From Amoebophrya sp. A120 (Eukaryota > Sar > Dinophyceae > Syndiniales > Amoebophryaceae): 64,000 nucleotides of DNA. The notes beneath the pieces were generated by a model. It worked only from the letters and a program-made list of their open reading frames with translations. It ran no database searches and was not told the DNA's origin. Positions 22,987 through 34,420 of the stretch are shown in pieces; the stretch's first letter is position 1, and the number at the start of each line of letters is the position of its first letter. The stretch covers positions 698,784 through 762,783 of the forward strand of contig CAJINV010000003.1 of the NCBI GenBank assembly GCA_905178155.1, given 5' to 3'. A program made the position numbers and the translations under genes.

Positions 22987-25900
22987 ATGGGAAAAACCTC
23001 CAATAGGAAGCACGGCATTGCCCTGTGCCGCAAAAAGGCCATGATGGCGGCATCGGGGGAGCAGGAGCACGAGCACCAGGAGCTCGGAAATATTCAAACT
23101 CAGCCATCCAGTTCCAGTAGTAGTTCTCGTGAGGCCCCCGAGGCGAGGTCCCAACAAAACGCTGCCCCACGACCCGAGCAGCCCCCGGATGTTGACGAGG
23201 AGGTGTGGGAGATTGCGAAGGGTAAGAAAAAAACGTTTCCCTCTACTGCGGTCAGCTACGAGCGAATCGTAGCAAAAGCGAAGCAGAATGGAAAGACCAA
23301 TCTGGCGGTGCACGACAATGGGGAGTCCATCGCCCACGCGGACGGGTGTTGCGAGGAGACGACGACGGCAAGGATTTGTGAGGACATGGAACGCATGAAA
23401 CGAGAGGTGAAACCGATTGCCGACGAGATTTTGGCGCATTTACCCGACGGGTACCAGCATTGTTTCATCCACGACTCGGACCCGACGAACCCCAACCCCA
23501 GTACTAACGGTGGTACAACCACTACTATGAAGAAACCCATGCCGGAGTACGCCCTCGAGTTTATCGCCCTCGGGCTCGGCTCCTTGTCGCAGAATCGCAG
23601 CGCCCAGTGGCAGACCGCGTTGCTGGCAAATGTGGTGGACCAGGTGGGGAGTGTCGTGGGCTCCGTGAACAGCAAGTTGTGGTACAAAGACGGCAAGATT
23701 CCCGTCACGCTCTACGACCCGGCGATGACGGCGATGGATGAAAAGATCCTGGCCGAGAGCGGGTTTTTCGGCTCCTCGTGGAAAATCGGGACGGAAGCGG
23801 CCATCCGAGACGCATTTTTACCTGGTTTATTGGGGGCGCAGAACGACCACGAGATGAACGGCGGCGGCCTGCTCCGGATGAACAACGACGAGGAAAATAA
23901 CCTGAGCCACGACATGCCGTTCTTCCGCTCCGAGGCGGCGCAGGAGCAAATGCAACTGCAGTGCGGGAAAAGGACGAAGAAGTACCTGATCTTCTACATG
24001 CCGCTTTGCGTCCGGGACGTGTACATCGACATCCTGCGGCGTGTGGAGGCAGAGATCTGCCTGAACAAGTACCGCGGGCGCGACGACACCAGCGACGAAG
24101 AAGTAAAGAACGAGGTGGTGGTGGCGTGCGTCATCGGCAACGACATGGTGGAGTGGGGGCTGATGAACAAGCACGAAGGCCAGGACGAGGAGGAGGAGGG
24201 GGATGAACAAGTAGTAGATCCAGCCGACCCTTATCCCTACGACTGTGCTGCTGACTATGCGCAGGTTTTTCCTGAAATGGTTGAACAGCAAAACCGCGAG
24301 CGCGATAGTTGTCAAGGACGATCGAAGAGAAAGAATAAAACTCGTGGCGGCGCACGACAAGCGCGAGGATCTACTTCGGTAGAAGAAGCTCCTTCCCCGC
24401 GGCAAACAGTAGATTCTTTCGTTGAGCAGAAGCCGCTGGGTCGGTGGACTTGCGAGCCCATCGTGACCGCGTGTGGAAGCAGGCATAAATCTACTCAGCG
24501 GGCGCAGAAGAAGAAGAGTAGAGGTGGGCATCAAAAGCAGACCGGGGAACAAGATATCGGGCGATACTTCGGCTACAGTCTCGCTTTCCACAAGACGGAT
24601 TTGCAGGATCCCTTCCAAGATGCGTTTTACAGTCCGTCCCAGAATGGGGGTTCCGAAGATGAAGGAGGCAGGGCTGATGTTGACGAGGAGGAAGAACAAC
24701 CCGATGAAGATGTAGATCAGAACGTGGTCGTTTCGGACGAAGATGACGATGAGGATCAGGATGCGGATCAACATGCCGGGGATGTCATGATCTCGTCTGA
24801 TGAAGAAGAATATGTTAACATCTCTACTTCCCAGATGGTATCGGAGACGGAGTCGGCCGTTGCAGAGGAGGAGGAGGAGCGCGGATCTTCTCAGGCATCC
24901 GATCAAGATGAAGGTGAAGATCACGATCACGACGAAGATGATGTTGGCTCCTGCCTGTCCGCTCGCAGTTCAACATCCCAGATCTCCGCTGGCGGTGGTA
25001 CTACACAGGACGACGATGCGATTGACGACAGCGAACAAGAAGTAGCGGGCTCTCGTCGTGGCTCTTCTTATTTAGCAGATGAAGGAGATGAGGACGAGGA
25101 CGACCTCCAAGAAGCTGATTATGATGTAGAACAAGGTCAGCGAGGACATCAGGGTTTTGTCGCCCCGGATGACGATGACGATGAACCAAATTCCTACAGT
25201 GGCCCCCAGTCTGAGGAGGATGGTTCTCTTCCTTCCGAGATCTTGGCCGCTCTGAACAACGTGCCCCACCTGCAGCAGCTGAACAACCCTAGGCAGCTGA
25301 TGAACAACCCGGGGTCGTTGTCCCGTCGAGCGAGCATCGCAGAAGAGGAAGAAATAAGTGAGCCAGAAGATGACGAGGAGCCCTGGTATTACCACTGTGA
25401 TTACAATCACCACTTGACACGGCCACAGCTTTTGCGAGTTTGCAGGTGGCCAGCGAACTACAGTCCCAATTCGCGAGAGAACAACCCCAAGTTGGGCATT
25501 GCGTGGAGAATCATGCGCGGAGGAGATTGCAACAATGGTAGTTACCTGATGCAGATTATGTACAAGCGGTGGATCCCTTTTCCGCACGAACCAGAGTGGC
25601 TCGACAAACAGTTCTTGAAGTACCTACAGACCGAGAAATATGGAAGCGTCAGGTTTGAAATCGTGAAAGTTGAAATAGTTTGTCATGCATGAAGCGGATA
25701 CCAGTTAGGCCTACAGTTTGTAGTCGGTGCATGGCAAATTTTCCCGGTCCTGGAAGCGAGTCCGTCATGCGGTTTAGGGCAAAAGAGCTGCCTTCTGTCA
25801 TGCTAGTCAGCAGCCCAACTTTTGACCCTTACCAGGACTATAATCTGCCTCGCATGCGTCCTCTGCAATAGAGTCACTTTTTGTATCGCATTTTATGCAT

Positions 25901-28900
25901 GACAAATCATTTCAACTTTGACGATTTCAATCCTGACACCACCATAAGAAAAATCCCCGAACGGGCGACCTGGACACGTACTACACGGACGAACACGAAA
26001 TGATTGGGTACCACCAGTGCGTATGAACTGCAAAAGTATCGGACTCGTAGACGTAGTAATTGCTCTTATGCATGACAAATCTCTTTCCGAAGGCGAAGGT
26101 AAAACAGCACTACAAATTTCATTTGTAATGCTGAGCGAATTTGTAATGCAATTTATCCTAGACCTAGTACGATGCTTTTGCATTTCATAGTGCGAGGTGT
26201 GGGAGGACCAGAAATCCTTGCAGAAAAATGGTCGCCGGTTCCCGGACAAGAAGCGGTACCTGAAAGACGCGAAGTACCGCAAAAAAGTCCTGGCCCTGCT
26301 TATCAAAAGGAAAAATCCCCCCTCCCCACATCAAAACGAAATTTCTGATGCTGGATTTGACTACACAAATCAGGTTTGTATTGCAGGAAAGCATTGCAGT
26401 CATATCCCCAGGCTAGGGGAAGGGCGTATGCGTCTAGTTGTTCAGCATGGCAAGCGGCTCCCCTTTAGGCCCAACAGCATGACAAATCGCTTCCATAGTG
26501 GGGCGGAAGCTTCTGCCCTTGTCTTCTTGCAATACAAATGTGATTTGCGACCTCAAATCAGCAACAGGGGCTACGTGCGACCCCTCCGACGCTGCGTGTG
26601 GAAGGAGGAAGTTCGGCGTGTTGGGGGTGAGGGACCCCCGACGTTGGCCTACGGATATCATGGGGAACTAAGGCTCAAATCAGCAACACCGAGTGGTCGT
26701 GCGGTTCGGTTCTCCTATGCCCATGCCTACCGTGTACTTGCCGCTGGGTACTGGTAGTGCGTCTCTTTCGTCAGACTGTTTCGCTTCGGCGAAACGACAT
26801 GACGATTGTTTGGGGAGGTTCCTTACGGTCCCCTCAGGGCATTGCCTCGTCGCTGACCTGTGGAGTAAGGCGGTTCAGGTCAGCTTCGGGAAGGGTATCC
26901 GGAGTTGAGTTAGCTTCGGCTTTCTCTTGTGTATTCGAGGGCAGTGGTTGGCGGAGGTTGTTGGGATGTTCCTAATCAGTCATCCCAGAACATTTGTGTT
27001 CCTTTCTGACTTCCTCATTTCCTGTGCAGTATTTTACTGCATATACAGGCGCCACCCTCGTTTATCACCTCCAGGGCTACGTGCGACCCCTCCGACGCTG
27101 CGTGTGGAAGGAGGAAGTTCGGCGTGTTGGGGGTGAGGGACCCCCGACGTTGGCCTACGGATATTATGGGGAACTAAGGCTCAAATCAGCAACACAAATT
27201 TTCGGAAACATACCTTTTCGATATGGGGAGGGGGGATTTTTGCTTTTGATACTGCTGCTCCGGGTCTGGCCGCGCATCCGGGACACGAAGCCCTGCCAGC
27301 TCGTGCACCCGGCCGCTGCCAACGAGGAGGACGGGTTGAGCCAGCTCCGCGAACAAATGCGGGAGTTTCTGCTCGCGCTCGTACCGAACGGCCTGTGGGA
27401 CCGACCTTTGTTAAGAACCCTGCAGCTGCCCCCCCGCCGGGGAGAGGACTGGCACGCCCCTCCCGACCGGCCCGACCGCCCTTATCAAATGTAAAAATGT
27501 CTGGGTCTGGAAAAGTGGAGCTTGTAATGCGTGTCATGCATTCCTGGAAAATCTGCGTTGCATGAGCAGCAAAAGAGAGGCTTTCTTTGTCATGCAAAAA
27601 CGCAATTTGTAATGCGTGCTAGGCATCATCAGGCATCTCAAAAACTTGTCGTGCTTGGCTGCCATTGGAAGCGCTTCAATCATGCGCAATTCAGCATCAC
27701 AAGTTTCCAGACCCAGACATTTTTACATTTGATAGCCCTTTCTGGAAGGACATTCCGGTTTACCTGGCGTATATCAAATGTAAAAATGTCTGGGTCTGGA
27801 AGATATCAAACTTGTCATGCTGTTTCTGGATTCTAAAAAAATTTGTATTGCATGACCAGCAAAAGGACTCCAGTTTGTGCTACGTGAAGAGGGTATTTCT
27901 CATGCGGTAGAGGCATCACAAAGTCCTCTGATAATCTGTGATACTAGGCATGCATCACAGACATCATGGGTCATTCAAAATATGCATGACAAACCTGGCG
28001 ATCTTCCAGACCCAGACATTTTTACATTTGATAGCGTACGACACGGCCCAATTCCGCAAGTGTGTGGTGATGATGATGGTGCCGGGGGTGGACGACGTGC
28101 TAGAGATCGGTTGCTCAGCGGGCGTGCTGACCGAAGCTCTGGCGCAAAAGCAGCCACACTCCCTGACGGCGGTCGACGTGTCCCCGGAAATGCTGGCGAT
28201 GTGCAGACAGCGGCTGTTCCAGCAGTCGCCGACCAGCAACTTCTCTCCGATCTTGCAGGATGAAGAGGCCGACGCCGATGAGAACAATGCGGGGTCTTCG
28301 TCCGTTCTTGCAGAAGATCATGAGGCAAACGGAAATAACCGAGATGATCAACCCTTTCGGCGGCCTACGGTGCAGAGGTTCGACGCGTTGCTCGGCGACT
28401 TCACCGAACTGCAGTGCCGGCCTTCCTTGGTGAGCATCGACATCGGCGGAGATCGGAACAGCGCGGCTGTACTGGAATGTGTGGACCGCGTGCTCAGGTT
28501 CTACCACCGGGACGTGGAAGCCATCATTGTGAAAAGTGAGGAGGTTTTTCGCATGCTCTTTCCGCAACATGAAACTTTGAAACCCAGAAAGAAACAGGTC
28601 GACGTTCTTGTGCCACAAAATCAAAATCTTGTTGTTCATGCGACGTCTAGTACTGCATCGCAGCAGGAGAACGACCTGGAGCAGACACAGAAGCTGGCAA
28701 AAATTCACCAAGATCGTCCGGCTGCAGCAGCAGCAGGTGGACAACAACAGCTTTCTGCCTCTACGTCGTCCTCATCTTCATCCTCTTCATCTTCATCTCA
28801 ACTACCAACCCTAGCAACAAGCACAACAACTCCGCGACAGACTAGCGGCACACCAGCACCAGACGCGGGCCGTTTATTGGTGAACCACAACCACCTCCCT

Positions 28901-29770
28901 GCCCGCCCGCGGAACGGGAATACCAAAAATAAGCAGCCCAATTCTATCAATGAAGCTGGAAATATGATGATCGTCGAGAGGGTGCATCGAATGCAAGAAC
29001 GAAACGTGGATCTGGAAAAGATGCACCGCATGGACTCAATCCTCAATTCCCCCAAAATTGCCGGGGAGAGGGCCAGAATCATTGCCGAGTGGACGGCTCT
29101 AGCGGCTCGGATCCCCTATGGAGCCCGCTCGTTCGCGGATTTGAAGCCGGTGAACGCCACTCCATCGACAAAGAACAAGAAGAAGAAGGCGAATAACACA
29201 TCAACTCTCACGACCCCATCGACAGCGACAACCTCGAGCAGTAGTTCTTCTACTCGGCCTACGCCGCAGAAGGAAACCTTATTGCCACCCCTGGGCGGTG
29301 GCTCCTCACCCTCAGCAGAAGTAGACAACGCACGACCACAGCCGACAGCAGCTGCTTCCACTAGTACAAGAACAGGTGGTAATAAACGTAATAAAGCAAG
29401 ATCCAAGTCCGTTACCGCCGCTCGTCTGTTTGGACACAATCCTCCGGGCTACAAGGCGGCGCGATTGACGAGAACTAAGCACATTGCCTTTTTTACCCTC
29501 GACGTGAGACGGGGAGCCTTTCGGCACCGGCACCAATCGATACCGCCGTTCTTCGAGGTCGAGAAGCACACGAAAGAATTCTTGCCGGATCAGACGCAGG
29601 ACGTGAACGATCTAAAGAACTATGATGACAAGATGTGGACCGAACGAATTTCTTGCCATTCTGAGAATGATATAGATGACTTAAAGCAGGTGGGAGGTGT
29701 AGTGGATCTAAACGCACCGCTTCCGCTGCCCGAAGATTTTTCAAACATTCAGATGAAACGAAACGAATGA
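22987..29770 (+). CDS. SRR1-like domain / class I SAM-methyltransferase fusion protein
   Basis: Six exons (22987-25638, 25952-26021, 26195-26300, 27257-27482, 27740-27771, 28039-29770) make about 1605 residues; all five introns are introners. The SRR1-like domain spans about residues 185-390: FIALGLGSLSQNRSAQ (192), VTLYDPAMTAMDE (about 240), LIFYMPLC (about 334) and CVIGND (about 381) match the family order GxGS...YDP...FYMPxC...IGN. An Asp/Glu/Ser-rich linker follows. A Rossmann methyltransferase begins near residue 1050 with DVLEIGCSAGVLTEA (SAM motif I) and LTAVDVSPEML (motif II). A basic, Ser-rich C-terminus ends with a conserved-looking segment (HIAFFTLDVRRGAF). SRR1 proteins act in light, circadian and heme-related regulation in plants and yeast. 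The substrate is unknown. The fusion is inferred from frame joins, three of them within about 600 nt before motif I. Confidence 0.82.
25639..25946 (+). mobile_element. introner D3 (308 bp)
   Basis: Begins TATGGAAGCGTCAGGTTTG and ends CAATCCTGACACCACCATA. AGAAA duplication at 25634-25638 and 25947-25951. Joins acc gag aaa|aat ccc in frame. Confidence 0.95.
26022..26189. mobile_element. introner A4 (168 bp)
   Basis: Begins TATGAACTGCAAAAGTATCG and ends GATGCTTTTGCATTTCATA, so both ends are of the TATGAA type. GTGCG duplication at 26017-26021 and 26190-26194. Joins cag tgc g|ag gtg in frame. Confidence 0.94.
26301..27251. mobile_element. introner G (951 bp) carrying a nested insertion
   Basis: Begins TATCAAAAGGAAAAATCCCC and ends GGATTTTTGCTTTTGATA. 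CTGCT duplication at 26296-26300 and 27252-27256. Joins gcc ctg ct|g ctc cgg in frame. It is three to six times longer than most introners because of an internal composite insertion at about 26567-27179, listed separately. Confidence 0.92.
26552..27194. repeat. nested composite repeat with two about 107-bp direct units
   Basis: The 15-mer CTCAAATCAGCAACA occurs three times (26552-26566, 26674-26688, 27180-27194). Between the first and second copies lies a GC-rich unit (26567-26673); a near-identical unit (27073-27179) precedes the third copy. About 384 bp of single-copy sequence separates them. This looks like an insertion with a 15-bp target duplication whose unit occurs twice, as in a dimeric SINE or LTR-like element. 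The units contain a stem of the form gttgggggt/acccccgac. No coding capacity is convincing. Confidence 0.75.
27483..27734. mobile_element. introner C2 (252 bp)
   Basis: Begins TATCAAATGTAAAAATGTCT and ends AGACATTTTTACATTTGATA, with perfect arms of about 30 bp (through GGGTCTGGAA). GCCCT duplication at 27478-27482 and 27735-27739. Joins gac cgc cct|ttc tgg in frame. Confidence 0.96.
27772..28033. mobile_element. introner C3 (262 bp)
   Basis: Same arms as C2. GCGTA duplication at 27767-27771 and 28034-28038. It lies only 32 nt after C2, leaving a micro-exon between them. Joins ctg gcg ta|c gac in frame just upstream of the methyltransferase motif I. Confidence 0.96.
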
Positions 29771-31838
29771 ATTGTAGAAACTTGTCTAAGAATAATGAGG
29801 TACAAGAAAATGTTCTCATACAGAAGCAACGGCGTCTACGACTAAGCTGCTTCTTCGGCAGCAATTTACTTCGCGCATCTTCCGCAACTGTTGGACCACT
29901 AATGCTATGGACACGCGATGGAAATCATAACTAGGCCCGAGCGGTTGGTTGATTGACTTACCCACAGAAGACTGCCACTTTCAGATGTGCAGGATTTGTT
30001 CACTTTAAATTCTTGCATCATCCTCGCATCAGAAAATTGCTGTGCAAAAAACAAGGAAAAACGTTTTATTTATCGCGAAAAGATAATAAGAAAAGGCCAT
30101 ATTATTTGTTTCTTCACCGACGACCTACAGCTAATGTAGAAACACAGCAATCGCGTTACTCATTACTACGTAAAGGTAAGAAATTGTTTCATCTGAAACC
30201 GATTGTTACATCAAGCGCACCACCGATTGCACACGACGCATAGAACAGGACGACGCCGAATCCAAAAACGCAAACGAAGCTTCAACTTTACCCCGCAATC
30301 TATGAATGAATGACGAGCTATGGATGTTGAAAAGACAAAACATCAACTTGATTTCCGCGTGATTACGAAAATCAAAGTTGCGGTATTGAACCACTTCTAT
30401 CCTCATTGGTTCTTCTCCTCCTCGTTGGCGAGCGCAGTTGTTGATGTTCCAAACTTTAGCTTTGGTATACGGGGGCGGCCTTAATATCTTCACCGCAGAA
30501 CAACAGAACAGATGACACACACATCGCTCAACTTCAGCATAGATGTCGCTTCCATGACAAGTCGACGAAGATGAAACTCAAGCTCAACCAAAGTCCTTTT
30601 CCTTCCGAGAAGAATGGCACGAAGATCAGAATCAATAAAAATAAAAATTTTTTTCAACATACCTCGGTGCAGTAACTGCAATTTTAAGTATGTATATCTT
30701 TATTGAAAAGTTGGTGGAATTGTTGTTGCGCCAGCTTGAGCATAGACGTTGTGGATCTCGTTCTCGAGCGCTCAGCCTAGAGAATTCTGTGATCTCAATT
30801 TGAGTTCTCAACTTAGGAAAACGAAAAGTTGTCATTATCCTAGGATGTTTCAGTTCGGAGATATGCTTTTTCATCAGCACATTTGATTTTCCACATTAAT
30901 GGCATACAGTAATAAACATCTAAGTATTTATTGTCGTGTTCGTCTTCAAAGTGACATTTTAAACCTCATGTTTGACGAGGACCTTGTTCAACAACGAAAG
31001 CATCTATAAGTGTCTCTGTCTTTTCAAATTTTTATTTTTGTTTTCGTTTTCATTTTGAATTAACATTAAGAGATTCAAAAAAAAACTCGAAGTGTAGTAG
31101 TACCGTATGTAAGATATAACTTCCAGCAAAGATATTTTTGTGTGAACAAATGAAGTGTCGGGCACAATAAAAGAACGAACGGCGCAGGTAGCAATCACGG
31201 CCTCTTCCCCGGTGTGCGGAGAAGGTGAAGTGCTACAACAGGAAGCAGAAGCAAAGCCTGTATCTACTCGTTGCGATGGCATTTGTAAAATTTGCGCTCC
31301 ACTAATCTGCTACAACCTCAACCTACCAGTGAAAGGAAATACCGGCACCGGACCTCAGGAACCAGGGGGGGCGTACGCACTGTCATTGTTTCCTTTATCG
31401 CGTTCCGTTAGTGTGGTGAAACCGAGGCGAAAAACGTCATCAAGAAGGAAACGGGACCAGGTACTCACTGTCGCTACAGAACACGACTCCTGCTTCGTCC
31501 CAGTCGCTGTGACATTTTTGCGGTCCTTGGCTTTGCTGGCGGGGCACGAGGAAGGGTCGTGCAAGAACCGAATCGACTTGTTCTACCGTTCTACCGAAAG
31601 AAAAAAATAGATAAAAATCGTGGAAAAGAAGATCGCACCGTACGGCGGGGGGAACCACCGAAGTTTTTGAGCACAAGAATCCAGACTACACCGAGAATCC
31701 ACTCAGCACAAAGTCAAGTATAATATCGATATCCGTGCGGTGCGGTGTTCGGAATAACTTGTTCCGGGACGAGCAGCGGATTGATACCGAAGACCGCCGC
31801 GACGGCCGCGAGTAAGTACTTCGCAAGACAACAAGAAG
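29771..31838. other. intergenic spacer
   Basis: AT-rich sequence with scattered short frames, the longest being 31155-31610 (151 codons, Cys-containing, no recognised motif). I do not support a gene here; 31155-31610 could be 5' UTR sequence of the next gene. Confidence 0.4.
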
Positions 31839-34420
31839 ATGGGTGGTCCGAGCACGCTAAAGAACAGAGGCGGCCCAACGTCGCCCTCGAGCCTCGGGAA
31901 GTTTAACGCCAACAAAAGCTCGTCCTCCTCATCGCGTGGCGGAAGCAGAGTAGCCTCCTTGCTCGAGCGGGTGTGCAATGGCAGTTTTGTCCTGGGAATG
32001 CTCAGCGTGCTGTGCCCAATCGGGCTCTACCACGCTCCACTGCACCAGGTGAAGCCATGGGCAAAAAAGATCGGCGAAAAAGCTGCCTGCATGCTGTTAG
32101 GCAGAAACTGCGACCCCACAGCGAAGTGGCTTCGAATCGTACCGCATTCGAAGGACCCTAAGGTACCAAAATCAACGTCAATCTTGTTCCTCCCGACTCG
32201 TTGCATGGGCATTGTTCTCATGTTCTTCATGACTTGATGTTTTTGAAGTTGAGCAGCCTGAGGATATCTACACCTTCAAAGCCTTTGATTTGCATATGCA
32301 TTTGTGTAGGAATACAAGAACTCTGAACACATACAAGTGCTCATAGAGAACTTGAGTTAGAGGGAGATACACAGTCACAGCAAAACGAATGCCTGAGTCT
32401 CTACTTCATCTTCTAAAAACAAAAATTCTAGATCGGGAACATGGCCAAGTGGTTAAAAAACGAGTGTCGAGCAACCGGACTGGACAACGTTTTTATCGGA
32501 GAGTTCCCGAAAGGACCCGAGGGCCAGCTCGTGCGAGGTTTGGGTTTCACTAGAGATTTGAAAACTAGCCCCCAGTATATGTTTCTTTGTGTCCCCCAAA
32601 AAGAAAAATGAGTAGACTGGTGATCTAGTCCAAGAAACTAGCTGCATGTTTTGTCGATTATGATTCAAATTTCTGTCTCATCTCATATCACAGGTTTGGG
32701 CTTCTCGAGGGCAATAAAGAAGGATACACTATTCGTATGTATACCGAAAAAGTGTTGGCTTGGTGAGCCGAACCTCCCGAAGAGATATGCCGCACTGAAG
32801 AAAAAACACGCACCGGTAGTTCCTTTTTTCTGCTTATCATGGTTTTTTGATTCAGAAGTGAAGTTACATGATGATGAAGAGATAGCACCGTTAGTCAGAT
32901 AGAAGGCACATTTTTTTTGGTTTCGTTGTTTTGGTTTTGCTCCTATATACTCCGGATTCTGACTGTGATGTGTTTGTTCGTGCTGTGCGTGCGCGCCTGT
33001 AACTGCTGCGGCCCGGCAAGATTACACAAGCATTTTTTGATGATGTGTTTTTTTACTCTTTACAGCAATGCGACACGATCCAGTATGTGATGGCACTGTG
33101 GATGGCGGACGAGTTTCGAAAGGGCGAGAAAAGTTTTTGGAAACCGTATCTGGATACGATCCCAACCAAGTCAGAGTACGAGATGTACCATCCGGCCTTC
33201 TGGAAGTCCAGCGGAGAGCGTTTCTACAAGCAATGCGTGGATGCAAATGGAGGTACTGACGCTCCACTAGTATAGTACCTGCCAGCCCTGCCACTAGTAG
33301 CCTTCGCACATCGACTAGATCCTAGTACAAGTACTTCATCTCTATCGTGTATTTCTATTCTCTTGATCTTGATGATGATGTTCAATCATGCGTGTCATTT
33401 CTGCTTCACCGGGAACGAACAAATCAAAATTTACTACCAGGCAACGCGGCCAACTGCAAGCAGCCATGGGATGCCGAAGGAGACGGATCGCACCTCTGGA
33501 ACCTATGGTATGGATGGGTGCAGGACTGCTACCAGAAGTATAATTCATCCTAATCTGCTTAATTTTGAGAAAATTGAAATTCGAAAAAATCATTTAGTAG
33601 CAAAAATTCTGGAATGAAGTTCTCGACCCATCGTCATCAAAAGAACGCCGGGTAATGAAGAAGAAGATAGTCGGTCCTGCACCAAAAAACTAAGTATTAC
33701 AACATCAATACGTCGTGTTTTTATCTACTATCCTTAGGTATTCCCAGGAGTTTGACGCCGGGAATTTCAAGGTTCCCTCCGACGAACCCGGCGCAGAGCT
33801 GCTCCAGACGAAGCTGACCCCGGAGGAGGTGAACTTTGGCTACGTGCTGACCATGACCCGGGATTTCGAGGGGGTGGGAAACCTCCCGTTGATCGACATG
33901 CCCAACACGGAGGAGGAATACAATTCGCACCAGTACTGGTACGACGAGCGGAAGTCCATGTTTTGCCTCCTCAACGAGAAGCCGGTGGCCAAGGGGGAAG
34001 AAGTCAACGTGAACTACGCCCAGAACACGAAGAACCCCTTCATGATGTTCGCGCAGTACGGCTTCGCGTTGGAACCGAAATACCACTCCGAATACACCCA
34101 CTCGACCGCAAGATGTCAAGGTACCTTCTACGACAGAATGATATTATACGAAAGAACAGAAAGCACTACTCTTTGCAATTGCAGCCGATTATTTTAAAAA
34201 TGTCTACCTTTATTTCTCTATGCAAATCCAATATTTTTTTCCAGGTCTACAAGACGGGGACAAGGTGCACGAGCTGCAAAACCCAGTGGCCGAAAATTTT
34301 AGTAATTTCGCAAAGCGATATTGCAGCACGGAAGAGATGGAACGCATGAGGGTAGAGGAGTACGGGGAAGGCACCGGGGCCGAAAACGGACCGAACGATG
34401 CAGCTATGGCCGATTTGTAG
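31839..34420 (+). CDS. SET-domain protein, rubisco-LSMT-like lysine methyltransferase fold
   Basis: Seven exons (31839-32162, 32432-32537, 32694-32815, 33066-33252, 33441-33537, 33738-34120, 34245-34420) with six GT-AG introns encode 464 residues. A hydrophobic segment at about residues 45-65 (VLGMLSVLCPIGLY) may be a membrane anchor. The SET region starts near GLGFSRAIKKDTLFVCIP, continues with VMALWMADEFRKGEKSFWKP (the split-SET insert seen in rubisco and cytochrome-c methyltransferases), then LPLIDMPNT, GEEVNVNYA and MFAQYGFALE. The family normally has an N-H-S motif after the Asp-Met/Leu; here it reads N-T, so the His is lost and activity is uncertain. The substrate cannot be predicted. 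It is the only multi-exon gene of the window that lacks introners. Confidence 0.82.

Noticed and set aside
23827-24930. Minus-strand ORF of 367 codons
   Set aside because: Complement of the acidic linker of the SRR1-methyltransferase gene; its hydrophobic, Ile/Leu-rich look comes from GAY/GAR codons read backwards.
26197-26757. 186-codon ORF running into element G
   Set aside because: Begins in a real exon of the methyltransferase gene but continues into the introner and its nested repeat; it is readthrough, not a gene.
26552-27194. CRISPR-like array from the repeated 15-mer
   Set aside because: Only three copies with very unequal spacing (107 and 491 bp) and a eukaryotic context; better read as target duplication and duplicated units.
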